A DNA stretch of 64,000 nucleotides from assembly GCF_030534315.2 (NCBI RefSeq), contig NZ_CP130558.2:620001-684000 (forward strand), in the 5' to 3' direction. The notes below the pieces were generated by a model. It searched no databases. It saw only the letters and a list, made by a program, of their open reading frames with translations, and had not been told where the DNA came from. The DNA is from Thermoanaerobacterium sp. CMT5567-10 (GTDB lineage: Bacteria; Bacillota; Thermoanaerobacteria; Thermoanaerobacterales; Thermoanaerobacteraceae). Positions 18,101 through 26,727 of the stretch are shown here, one piece after another (position 1 is the first letter of the stretch; each line of letters opens with the position of its first letter). The translations under genes and the position numbers were made by a program.

Positions 18101-20056
18101 AAGAGCCGTTGATAAAACACTTGTAGCAGCTTCACTTCCAATGACAAATCTTCTTGCTACCGAGCCTATCGTATTCATCATTCCACAAGCTGGGCATTTA
18201 TGCAACAAACCTTTTTTGCCATCGCTTTTTACAACACGAACTTCATATTCTTTACCACAATGACAAAAATCACCTGTTTCATTTATCTCTCTTATAGCTC
18301 CACATTTACCGCAAAGCACATATTCTTTTTCTGAAAAATCTACATCTTCACCAGATGAAACTATCTCATCTTCGTTTTCCGGTACAAGTTCTTTGTTTTC
18401 AACCAGTAAAAAATATTCTAGATTGCTATTATCTTCTAAATAATGATATCCAGATTGTTTTAAAAATTTCATGTTGTCTTTTCTATCAATTTCGCCTATT
18501 AAATATATAGAATTACACTGAGAACAAGTTGCAATTTCAAAAACTCTGTATTCATGTCCTTTTTCATCTTCTATCCATTCACGCCTTTCTAAATATAAAT
18601 GTCTTTCAGGAAAAAGAGAAATAAAGCCTCCTTCAAGGGCGCGCACAAAAAAATGATACCTTGCAGGAAGTAAAGGCTGTTCATTTATACCCATTTTTGC
18701 GTTATTTGCCAAGTGGACTAACGAAACTAAAAGTTGCTGCCTATTGCTTTCATCTTCAAACAAGATATCAGCAATTTTCGATAAATACTGAGGCTTTTCT
18801 TCTAACTTAGTTTGCAGTGTAATCAATCGACTATCGGAACTTAATGCAATATAAATGAACTTTCTCCAATCTCCATCTGATTTTTCCTTAGCCTCATCTA
18901 AAACATCAACAGGTATACCTGCCTTCATCCCTTCTTCAATTAATCTTTCAATTTTATTTGCATCATTTCCTTCAACTATTTCAGACCATATATTGTAAAT
19001 ATTAGAATCAGGTTTATATCGACTTTCTTTAGAAATAACAAGTCTCTTTTTAGTTCCTATCACAACATCTTGACGTTTTGGATCACCTTTAATCCACTGA
19101 AACTCCTCTCCAAATAGTCTTTCTGCAAATTCTGTAACACCCTTATAGTCATTTTCACTCTCACCAACAAGTGTTGCACTTGTGCCTATACACTTTAGCA
19201 CACCATGTTGGCTCTTTACTACCCTATCTTTAAGTCGTCTTAAGAGCATAGCCAGCTCAATACCTTTTGCTCCAGAATATATATGTATTTCATCGATAAC
19301 AATAAATTTCCACCTATTTGCATATTCCCCATCAAAAAACACATTATCGTTAGGCCTAAGGAGCAAATACTCCAGCATAGCATAGTTAGTAAGTAAAATA
19401 TTTGGCGGTGTATTCTGCATCCTTTCCCTTGACAATATTTCATTTGGCAACAATTCTTCTTCTGAATACAACTTTTTAAATTGTTCTACAGCACGTTTTT
19501 CTTCTATTTCAGTTTCACCTGTATAACTTCCAAATGTAATGTCGGGGTAATTTTTGAGAAGTCTGCGCAGCCTCTTTAATTGATCATTTGCAAGGGCGTT
19601 CATGGGATATAATAGTAAAGCTCTAACTCCTGGCCCTAACTCTCCATTTTCTTTTTCTCTAAATAAATGATTTAGAATAGGTATTAAAAAAGTCTCAGTT
19701 TTACCACTTCCTGTACCCGTTGCAACGATTAGATTTCTTTTGTCGTTAACTAATTTATAAATTGCATTTTTCTGATGTAAATACAAATTGCGATCTAATG
19801 GAAGCTCATCAGTACAAAGTTTCCTAAATTCACTTGTTAAAACATCTTCTTTAATTAAATCTTCTATAGAGCTGCCACTTTCAAAAGGTGGTGTCGCTTC
19901 TAATATTGGTCCTTTCGAAAATTTATCTATTTTTCTTAGCTCTTCCTTCAATTGTTTTTGTAAATTTGCATCATTAAATGAAAATGTAGTCCCAAGATAA
20001 CTCAAATATCTATTTACAATTCTTTCAGTTGCAGAAAGCGGGTCTAGTCTTGCCAC
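15197..20056 (-). CDS. Giant DEAD/DEAH helicase with C-terminal DUF1998, DruE-like
   Basis: This 1619-aa superfamily 2 helicase has ATGTGSGKTE (motif I, residues 112-121), VIDEIHIYSGAKG (motif II, DEIH), SSTTFELGVDVGDLE (motif V) and QRAGRAGRR (motif VI). Several CxxC zinc ribbons lie between the helicase lobes. The C-terminus has CECGGERADTSCYGC, the cysteine cluster of DUF1998/MrfA-type helicases. Size and architecture match DruE, the common component of Druantia anti-phage systems; a plain MrfA repair helicase would be about half this length. The start is a GTG ten bases after AGGAGG, just past the stop of the upstream 1283-aa gene. The two genes clearly form one operon. Confidence 0.75.
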   Translation of the reverse strand: MARLDPLSATERIVNRYLSYLGTTFSFNDANLQKQLKEELRKIDKFSKGPILEATPPFESGSSIEDLIKEDVLTSEFRKLCTDELPLDRNLYLHQKNAIYKLVNDKRNLIVATGTGSGKTETFLIPILNHLFREKENGELGPGVRALLLYPMNALANDQLKRLRRLLKNYPDITFGSYTGETEIEEKRAVEQFKKLYSEEELLPNEILSRERMQNTPPNILLTNYAMLEYLLLRPNDNVFFDGEYANRWKFIVIDEIHIYSGAKGIELAMLLRRLKDRVVKSQHGVLKCIGTSATLVGESENDYKGVTEFAERLFGEEFQWIKGDPKRQDVVIGTKKRLVISKESRYKPDSNIYNIWSEIVEGNDANKIERLIEEGMKAGIPVDVLDEAKEKSDGDWRKFIYIALSSDSRLITLQTKLEEKPQYLSKIADILFEDESNRQQLLVSLVHLANNAKMGINEQPLLPARYHFFVRALEGGFISLFPERHLYLERREWIEDEKGHEYRVFEIATCSQCNSIYLIGEIDRKDNMKFLKQSGYHYLEDNSNLEYFLLVENKELVPENEDEIVSSGEDVDFSEKEYVLCGKCGAIREINETGDFCHCGKEYEVRVVKSDGKKGLLHKCPACGMMNTIGSVARRFVIGSEAATSVLSTALYQEIPDEDVDKKDSDKNEDSLWDDDISESDVTESNRRMLIFSDSRQDAAFFSTYLQTSYNQILQRRLIIMTLEKYKDKVINNEWRIEDLALYLKRFLSDLKIFDLSQQQLEEEAWKWVLYEFMGRGGSTSLEPLGLLGFTPDVPPDIHFARGYKTDPWNLTDDEMSGLMMVLLDSIRKNGAICFPDSVSPKDQFFAPLNREFYFKNNYAVPGYIYSWIPYSKGKNNAIRNNTRLDFLMRFFKAKGKDINRDEIEEFLKILWEKLLANNKSLWSKYLSSHFERNGVGQVYRLNLDYWKIAPSIIDESIKWYRCTKCNRLTLHNVLGVCPTYRCDGHLIECDPKNIFKDNHYRKLYTDILPLRLKTSEHTAQLTTETAAEIQRKFEKGEINVLSSSTTFELGVDVGDLETVFMRNVPPTPANYVQRAGRAGRRTSATAFVLTFAQRRSHDFTYYLDPLNIVNGKVQTPHIEIKNEKIIKRHIYAVALAMFWKSNRNFFGEVNKFFVEDGTPITTIISNFLAKKPIELKESLLRIVPADLHDVLGINDWKWVYGLLDDKEGVLKKAEANLLNDLNELRNIEKECVNAKDYSKASEINRMINTLERRYILNYLSQNNVIPKYGFPVDVVELKVDHHGDEAKGLELTRDLKIALSEYAPESQIVAGGKLWTSRYIKKLPDREPVKYNYAICDYCGNYYSNIADNQNDLDTCKVCGHKIGNNRGIFITPEFGFIAGKPQKPTLVKPERTYSTRKYFADEGEKIEENYDYEIGGFHINVKAGDGKLAVINSAGKRGFKVCESCGYAEINTGSPIKSHKTPMGKNCKGKLSRYSLGYEFKTDILMLKIIGYSNSQEGFWESLLYGLIEGACRELEIERQDIDGTLYAYSKDPFSPAIVLFDDVPGGAGQVKRIANRESFIRVLNRTLDLVLNCECGGERADTSCYGCLRNYTNQYCHDKLKRIYVIDFIKELLNK

Positions 20057-20060
20057 CTTA

Positions 20061-23000
20061 TCATACCCTCCTTATATTTACAAAAATACCATCTGGTAGT
20101 ATCACATTGTCTTTGCATTCAAGATGGGCTATCTCCGAAAACAATACTTTACACCTTTTACAATACGTATATCCATCTTTATCTTTATCTATCAAAAAAG
20201 GAAGTTTTGTAAAATATTTTGGATCCAATATAAAATAAAAACTTGCTGGATTGTACTCAACAGAAATAATGTTACCATTATCATCAAATGTATATATATT
20301 TCCCGTAAGCCTTTCCTCACCTTCAAATTCAGAATACATCTTAATGTCATCAATCCAATATTTTCTTTCAGATATGATCTTCTCTCCACCAACATCAAAT
20401 GCGATTATATCTAACCCATTTTTTATAACATTTTGCAATATCTCATCTTTGTCACCTAATATCACATCTAAGCAATTCTCATGGTCTTTATTTGGCAATA
20501 AAACCTCATTATCATCGCTCCAAGGATCATCAACATCAAATTGTAATCTATATAAACCAGCCGGAAGATTTTTTATATCATCAGATATTTCTATTTGTGA
20601 TGTACCATTTGCAATATTATACTGAATCATGCCTCTATCTTCCTCACTTAAAGGCCATAATCGAATAACTCTGTTGGATTCTCTTCCGAGGTCACTCCAC
20701 TTTATCTTAATTATCCTTCTACCATTGTATATCATGGCATTGAATGTAACATCTTTTACCTGCCAATACAGACGAATACGACAAATCAAAATTGGAGAAA
20801 TATCTTTGTCTTCAAATGAAATTACCAAATCCTGAAGTATTTTATTTAAACTTCTTATGCTGTCACTTAACTTACGCAAATCAAATATTATTTCACCTTT
20901 TCTCACATTTGGTGCAATTGTTTGAACATTGTCATCTAATATTAATTTAGCTTTCGGAAAAATTGATTGAGGTATCTTTATATACAAATCTCCGATATCT
21001 TCAAACCATATTTCTCCAATACTACTTTGCCACTTTTCGCCACTGTTAGTTCTCCAATAAACCTTTGGAATATCAATAGATAAATAAATATCGATTTTTG
21101 TATCTAAAAAATATTGCAATAACAAATCTATTTTTTCATTTGATGTATCAAATTCTACGTCAATTTTCTCGCCTTCGCTTTTAAAACTGATATCCGCATA
21201 ATTAAGAACTTTCAATGGGTATTTTGAACTTAAGTATAAGATGCCTAATTGTCTTTTTCCGCTTTCATAAGGAGGATACAATTTTTTATCAAACAATATG
21301 TTTAAATCAGGTAAAACGACAATATCATCAGTCCAAATAACATTTTCCTTATAAATCAGCGACACTTTACACTTGCCGTAAACATCATGGCAAATAGCAC
21401 TTAAATTAATTAAAACAGCACTCCCATTCCCTGTAATATCTAAACCTTCAAGTGACTTAAAAGTGGTATTACCTTGATAATCAAATCGTAAGCCGTAATA
21501 AGATATATCATCAATTGCAGAAAAAACTAAATCAGGCAATTCACCATTACACACCATAATCCCTTCAGAATATACACCATCTATCACATTTCCATTCAAA
21601 AGATGCGGATTTATATTAATTTTTTTCTTATAAATATACTGCCTTCCTTTACTTTCAATGACAAACGCATCGTTTTCTTCTAAATCAATATAGACAAATT
21701 CATACGATGACCAATCACCGCTCATTCTTTCCCTTTCTTTTACAATCTCATTCGGAATGAACTTGCATTCTTTTGGAGCAACAACAAATAATCCGTCATC
21801 AGGTAGATACAAAAGATTTTCTATAAGATACTTTTCATTTGTAAAAAACATAAACTTATCATCATCTACACCATTTACTTTCCACTCAAAGATTTTGTCG
21901 TCAATTGACAATTCAAAATTATAATATTTAAAAGGTCCAACGTTAAAACGAGCTGGCAAAGTACAATACTGCTTGTCATTAATCTTTCTTATATCCAACT
22001 TCACTTCTATTCTTTTATCATTTTCTTCACATAAAGTAAAAATAGCATTTTCATGATTTTCAATTGATTGTTGCGGTACACAAACTGTAATCCCTCTATT
22101 AATGGTATCTAATTCTACTAACGGTTTATGTATCGGTACTCTAGTAACTTCTCTTTCTTTTCTTTTCCTTTCATCTGTAAGTAAAGCCTTGCCACTTTCA
22201 TGCCACCAATCAATCATAGATTTCTTTATTCTAGTTGGTAACAAGATATCAATGGTATCTTCTTTTCCGTTTTCCAAATTTTGAATCAGTAAAAGAGACT
22301 CAAATATAAACTGATCTGCTACATCTCCTCCTTGACAAATAAAGACACGTGAAGATTCATTTATAAAATATAAAGGATTTGTATAATTTTTAGATTTATC
22401 TTCAATTTTTTTCTTCTTCTCACGAACTTTTTCTAGCTCTTTTTCTACTTCGTCTACATTGAGATACTTCAATTTAAGTGGCAAATTTTTTAATAGCATT
22501 TTTACATCGTAATAAGAGACAATTTCAGATTTAATTGACTTTATCTTATTCCTTAAATTTCTCTGCTTATCTAATTCCTCTTTTCCATCCTCTAATCTAC
22601 CCTTCCCTAAAATGACCAAATTCTTCTTATACGTTGCAATCTCATTGTTCACTTCTTCTAATTTTTTTTCTAACTCTGTTACAACATTATCTGTAGAGAC
22701 ATCACTTATTGATGCTGCAGCTTCTCTTTCCGTCTCAACTATTTCTTTAAAAGTAGCCTCAAAAATTTTTTTCTTTTTTAAAAGATCTTGAAGATAAACT
22801 AATCTATCGATATATCTCTCATCTAAGGTTTTAAAAAAATCATCCTTTATTGAAAGGTTTTTAAACATATTAGCTAATCTTCTTTTATTGTCATTCATCA
22901 TCATATACTCTTTATGCATAAAAATTCTAAAAATAAGTCCTATAAAGCCCAAAAATTTCTTTTCATTATTTTTAATGCTTCTAACAAGATTTCTTACATC

Positions 23001-23912
23001 ATCAAAAGAAATATTTAAAACAGCATTTGTAGATTTATCATCAAAATAATCAAATAATTCATTTTCTATAATATTTATTTGATTATCTAATTCTTTACAT
23101 TTATTTTCCAAATCAATGCGTTTTTTATATATGCTACGGAGTTCATCCAATTTCATTGTTAATCTTTTTCTTTCAGCTTCTTTTTCATCAAGCCATCCAT
23201 CGGGAATTTGCAACAGATCCTTTATATCCTGTGATTTTTTTATCAATCTTCTTAATTTAATGAGATCATAAAGCTTTTTAAAATTTAAAAACACATCCTT
23301 TGCAATCAGCAATTCTTCTTCCTTTTCATCAAGGCTGCGGATCATATCTTCTTTTTCTACATACAACGTATATTCTTTTCTCCAATTTGAAACAATGTGC
23401 CTAATTTCATCAAAATTAATATTTAAACCTGCTTCTTTTCTTTCTCTGTATATCCGAAGTACGATATTTGAAAAATAGTCGTTAAGATAATAATTTGGAA
23501 TAAAGCCATGAGCCAGTATTGGCATAATATAGCGAAGTTTATCCTTAAAAGCTATCAACTTATATTTTTTGACAGTCTTTAGAAAAATCTCACCTAGACA
23601 TTTCTGTAACTGGATTTTATCTGATGATATATTTAAAATATCATAAACATGTGACCAAAAATCGCCATCTTTATAGTATAAAATCCCCATCCAAACTAGA
23701 AAAATTGATACAGTTAATGACTCTGAATTCTCAAAGGAAGACTTGATTACTTCTTTTGATATTAAATCAGCTATATGACTTATCTCATCATTATTAAGCT
23801 CAATATATCCTAAAATGCCTTTTACTGAAGACTGATTAAGCAAATTTTCAAAATATCTATCGCTTTCTTCAAGAGAAGCACAGTCAATCACCCCATACAT
23901 CACACCTCCCAT
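20061..23912 (-). CDS. 1283-aa coiled-coil and beta-rich protein, possible DruH-like partner
   Basis: I do not recognise a catalytic domain. Residues 1-180 are helical and contain FLVWMGILYYKDGDFW and PILAHGFIPNYYLNDYF. Residues about 190-480 are Lys/Glu-rich and predicted to form long coiled coils. Residues about 500-1230 are beta-rich, suggesting repeated Ig-like or jelly-roll folds. The end has a CxxC pair (YCKRCKVLF). It is translated just ahead of the DUF1998 helicase, four bases apart. A very large protein of unknown function before DruE is the layout of Druantia type III (DruH-DruE); this rests on context and size, not on a sequence match I can run. The start could also be ATG 23,900 or GTG 23,891. 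Confidence 0.55.
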   Translation of the reverse strand: MGGVMYGVIDCASLEESDRYFENLLNQSSVKGILGYIELNNDEISHIADLISKEVIKSSFENSESLTVSIFLVWMGILYYKDGDFWSHVYDILNISSDKIQLQKCLGEIFLKTVKKYKLIAFKDKLRYIMPILAHGFIPNYYLNDYFSNIVLRIYRERKEAGLNINFDEIRHIVSNWRKEYTLYVEKEDMIRSLDEKEEELLIAKDVFLNFKKLYDLIKLRRLIKKSQDIKDLLQIPDGWLDEKEAERKRLTMKLDELRSIYKKRIDLENKCKELDNQINIIENELFDYFDDKSTNAVLNISFDDVRNLVRSIKNNEKKFLGFIGLIFRIFMHKEYMMMNDNKRRLANMFKNLSIKDDFFKTLDERYIDRLVYLQDLLKKKKIFEATFKEIVETEREAAASISDVSTDNVVTELEKKLEEVNNEIATYKKNLVILGKGRLEDGKEELDKQRNLRNKIKSIKSEIVSYYDVKMLLKNLPLKLKYLNVDEVEKELEKVREKKKKIEDKSKNYTNPLYFINESSRVFICQGGDVADQFIFESLLLIQNLENGKEDTIDILLPTRIKKSMIDWWHESGKALLTDERKRKEREVTRVPIHKPLVELDTINRGITVCVPQQSIENHENAIFTLCEENDKRIEVKLDIRKINDKQYCTLPARFNVGPFKYYNFELSIDDKIFEWKVNGVDDDKFMFFTNEKYLIENLLYLPDDGLFVVAPKECKFIPNEIVKERERMSGDWSSYEFVYIDLEENDAFVIESKGRQYIYKKKININPHLLNGNVIDGVYSEGIMVCNGELPDLVFSAIDDISYYGLRFDYQGNTTFKSLEGLDITGNGSAVLINLSAICHDVYGKCKVSLIYKENVIWTDDIVVLPDLNILFDKKLYPPYESGKRQLGILYLSSKYPLKVLNYADISFKSEGEKIDVEFDTSNEKIDLLLQYFLDTKIDIYLSIDIPKVYWRTNSGEKWQSSIGEIWFEDIGDLYIKIPQSIFPKAKLILDDNVQTIAPNVRKGEIIFDLRKLSDSIRSLNKILQDLVISFEDKDISPILICRIRLYWQVKDVTFNAMIYNGRRIIKIKWSDLGRESNRVIRLWPLSEEDRGMIQYNIANGTSQIEISDDIKNLPAGLYRLQFDVDDPWSDDNEVLLPNKDHENCLDVILGDKDEILQNVIKNGLDIIAFDVGGEKIISERKYWIDDIKMYSEFEGEERLTGNIYTFDDNGNIISVEYNPASFYFILDPKYFTKLPFLIDKDKDGYTYCKRCKVLFSEIAHLECKDNVILPDGIFVNIRRV

Positions 23913-23959
23913 AATTAAAAAGTTATAGATTAATAAATTTTATTATTGACAATATTCCG

Positions 23960-24290
23960 ACATATTTCGTTAAAAAATATATCACAAATACTCGCTCTTT
24001 TTCTCCTTTAGCTCCTTCAATACTTCTTTCACATTTTGCGCTTTATTTTTTGAGCATATTAAAAGTGCGTCTTCTGTGTCTACGATTATTACATCTTCTA
24101 TGCCAAGTGTTGCGATGAGTTTATCGCTTCCTGTTATGATGCATTTCTTTGTGTCTATGCTTACGACATTACCTTTTATGACATTGCCATACTCGTCTTT
24201 TTCGTACAATCTCTCTATCGATGTCCAGCTTCTTACATCATCCCAGCTGAAATCTCCTGGCACTACATACACATTCTTGGCTTTTTCCAT
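23960..24290 (-). pseudogene. C-terminal fragment of mannose-1-phosphate guanylyltransferase (copy 2)
   Basis: The last 102 residues of a ManC-type enzyme remain open: VYVVPGDFSWDDVRSWTSIE is the conserved end of the catalytic domain, followed by the left-handed helix segment (GNVVSIDTKKCIITGSDKLI) and DVIIVDTEDALLIC. The N-terminal 250 or so residues with the GTP-binding site are absent, so the product could not be active. It lies at the 3' end of the glycan cluster, where manC often sits, and its last part is repeated in decayed form at 14,798-14,970. Confidence 0.75.
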
Positions 24291-24388
24291 TATGCCGTAA
24301 ATTCCACAAATAGGTTATAACTTTTATTAAAACAAGAATAAAATCTAATAATAATGCAAAATATAATAAAAAAATAAGGAATGATTAT

Positions 24389-24502
24389 ATGCTTAAACAT
24401 AAATTTTACGTTGGTCTTATAAACGGAATAATACTAAGTATATTACTATGGACTCTAATTATTATCACAATTAAAATTATCAATATGCTCCATCTTTTTT
24501 AA
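24389..24502 (+). CDS. Possible small single-pass membrane protein (37 aa)
   Basis: A short plus-strand frame with ATG preceded by AAGGA at good spacing encodes MLKHKFYVGLINGIILSILL followed by WTLIIITIKIINMLHLF: a basic N-terminus and one strongly hydrophobic helix. Its end overlaps the 3' end of the convergent sugar transferase gene by 23 bases. The RBS and clean helix argue for a real small gene, but AT-rich DNA makes such frames by chance. Confidence 0.35.
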   Translation: MLKHKFYVGLINGIILSILLWTLIIITIKIINMLHLF

Positions 24503-25859
24503 GTACAGCAGGTATAGTCTTAAAGAGAATATTTAAGTCAAGCCATAAATTCCAATTCATAATATACTGCATATCCATTTTTATTCTTTCTTCATAATCC
24601 ACGTTATTCCTGCCGCTAACCTGCCACAATCCTGTTACACCAGGCAGTACACGCAAAAGATACTTTCCATGTTCTTTATACATATTTATTTCCTCTAAAA
24701 CAATTGGTCTTGGTCCAACTAAGCTCATATCACCTTTTATGACATTAAAAAGCTGTGGCAATTCATCAAGACTCGTTTTCCTAAGAATCTTCCCTATTTT
24801 CGTCATTCTTGGATCATCTTTTAGTTTAAATGTCTCTTCATATTCCTTTTTTAAATCGGGATGCTCAGATAAAATTTTTTCTAATACTTCCTGTGCATTT
24901 ACTACCATAGTTCTAAATTTATAAACATCAATTAATTTTCCGTTCAATCCAAGCCTCTTATGCTTAAAAAGTATAGGCCCAGGCGAAGTTATTTTTATCA
25001 AAATAGAAATCAAAACTAATAATGGTGATAAAATTATTATTAAAAACAATGAAAGCATAAAATCAATTAGTCTCTTCAACCTTGCAGTTGTCCCACTGAT
25101 TAAAACATCTTTTATTTTTAATATAGGAGTATCTTCTATAAATACAATTTCCACTGGATAGTTCATCAAATCAACCGCATTTCCTAAAGTGTAAATACTT
25201 ATATATTTTAAAAGACAATAATCAATAATTTCTTCAACATTATCAACTTTGGAAGTAATAATTATCGATTTAACATTATATTCATTAATAATTTTTTTAA
25301 AATCTCTAATATCTCCAACACAATTCAAAAAACTGCTATTCTCGACATGTTTAGATAAAACGCCTAATATTTTAAGTCCAAATACATGTTTTGTATCTAT
25401 TTCTTTTATTAAATTTTCACTAAAAGGTTGAATCTCGCCAATTACAATTGTGTTGACTAATCCTTTTCCTTTGCTATATTCTTTCTTTATAAGATATAAG
25501 ATAAAATATTTACCAATAACTTGAAATACAAACGATAATATGATAAAATACCCTAAAGTTAATCTTGAAAATATAGTATTCTTAATGGAATATGACATTA
25601 TAATATATAAAGATGTAGAATATATTAACCCTTCAAATATAATACTTACTTGTTCAAATACATTACTAAAATTTTTTTCATACAATCCTTTAAAATATAG
25701 CACTAACAAATCTGTAACCATAATAATTAAGAAAGAATATATATACCATTCAATATCAATATTTTTAAAAATAAAACTAAAGCGTAAAAATAAAGAAAAA
25801 ACAAAGGAAAGTAATAGAGCAAACGCATCTATTACTATATTAAAAGATTTATATCTCAT
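24480..25859 (-). CDS. Polyprenyl-phosphate sugar-1-phosphate transferase (WsaP/WbaP-like)
   Basis: About 459 aa. The N-terminal half has four or five membrane helices and a CoA-binding-like domain (IVIGEI...). After another helix near residue 270, the C-terminal catalytic domain carries PGPILFKHKRLG, YKFRTMVVNA, RKTSLDELPQLFNV, MSLVGPRP and PGVTGLWQVSGR, all diagnostic of bacterial sugar transferases (PF02397). Such enzymes start glycan synthesis by moving hexose-1-phosphate from UDP-sugar to undecaprenyl phosphate. In S-layer glycan clusters this is WsaP, which uses UDP-galactose; the sugar here is not known. Start is the ATG with GAAGGTG nine bases upstream. It ends the rfb operon. Confidence 0.88.
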   Translation of the reverse strand: MRYKSFNIVIDAFALLLSFVFSLFLRFSFIFKNIDIEWYIYSFLIIMVTDLLVLYFKGLYEKNFSNVFEQVSIIFEGLIYSTSLYIIMSYSIKNTIFSRLTLGYFIILSFVFQVIGKYFILYLIKKEYSKGKGLVNTIVIGEIQPFSENLIKEIDTKHVFGLKILGVLSKHVENSSFLNCVGDIRDFKKIINEYNVKSIIITSKVDNVEEIIDYCLLKYISIYTLGNAVDLMNYPVEIVFIEDTPILKIKDVLISGTTARLKRLIDFMLSLFLIIILSPLLVLISILIKITSPGPILFKHKRLGLNGKLIDVYKFRTMVVNAQEVLEKILSEHPDLKKEYEETFKLKDDPRMTKIGKILRKTSLDELPQLFNVIKGDMSLVGPRPIVLEEINMYKEHGKYLLRVLPGVTGLWQVSGRNNVDYEERIKMDMQYIMNWNLWLDLNILFKTIPAVLKKDGAY

Positions 25860-25878
25860 AATATTATACACCTTCACT

Positions 25879-26718
25879 TTAAGCTAATAATTCAAGATAA
25901 CTCCTTAATCCATCTTCCCAATTTCTTAACTCATAGTTAAATCTCAATTTTAAAACATAATTATTAAGAACAGAATATTTCGGTCTTAATGCCGGTGCAT
26001 TATATTCTTCTGTCGTTATAGGTTCCACATTAATATTCACATTGGCTATTTCAAATATCTTTTTAGCAAATTCATACCAAGTCGTTTCTCCGCTGTTTGT
26101 CATGTGATATGTTCCGTATGCATCTGTTTTTACAAGGAAATATAATCCTTCTGCAAGATCTTTTGTAAAAGTAGGTACCCCATGCTGATCATTGACTACT
26201 TTTAACATATTTCTATCTTTAGATAATCTTAACATTGTTTTTACAAAGTTATTGCCATTTATGCCATATAACCATGACGTCCTTACAACATAATGTTTGT
26301 CCAATATTTCTTTTACCAAGTTTTCTCCTGCCAGTTTACTCTTGCCATAAACATTTAAAGGATTTGGTGTATCAAATTCTGTATATGGTATGTTTTTACT
26401 CCCATCAAAAACATAATCTGTCGATATATACACCATTTTAGCATTTATGTCACTGCATATAGAGGCAATATTACCTGCACCTAAAGCATTTACATTATAA
26501 GCCAAATCAATATTTCTTTCACAATCATCTACTTTTGTATATGCTGCACAATGTATCACTATATCAGGTAGATATTCTTTTACAAATTTATGCGTAGCAT
26601 CTATATTGGTTATATCAAATTCATCTCTTCCTGCTAATATAATATCTTCACTGCCTTTTAAAAGCTCATATAAATCATATCCAAGCTGACCTGTTTTACC
26701 CGTTACTAATATTTTCAA
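25879..26718 (-). CDS. rfbD: dTDP-4-dehydrorhamnose reductase
   Basis: About 279 aa, an extended short-chain dehydrogenase. The N-terminus is KILVTGKTGQLGYDL (NADPH-binding TGxxGQxG), then CAAYTKVDDCE, VYISTDYVFDG and YGKSKLAGE with the YxxxK catalytic pair. It performs the last step to dTDP-L-rhamnose. The start is likely the TTG at 26,718, after GGTAGGTGA; GTG at 26,727 would put the RBS inside the gene. It follows rfbB closely within the rfbACBD block. The sequence looks intact. Confidence 0.92.
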   Translation of the reverse strand: MKILVTGKTGQLGYDLYELLKGSEDIILAGRDEFDITNIDATHKFVKEYLPDIVIHCAAYTKVDDCERNIDLAYNVNALGAGNIASICSDINAKMVYISTDYVFDGSKNIPYTEFDTPNPLNVYGKSKLAGENLVKEILDKHYVVRTSWLYGINGNNFVKTMLRLSKDRNMLKVVNDQHGVPTFTKDLAEGLYFLVKTDAYGTYHMTNSGETTWYEFAKKIFEIANVNINVEPITTEEYNAPALRPKYSVLNNYVLKLRFNYELRNWEDGLRSYLELLA

Positions 26719-26727
26719 TTGCGTCAC

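Noticed and set aside
15197-20056. MrfA repair helicase or DISARM component
   Set aside because: It is about twice the size of MrfA, and DISARM splits helicase and DUF1998 between genes and has a methylase, none of which is seen here.
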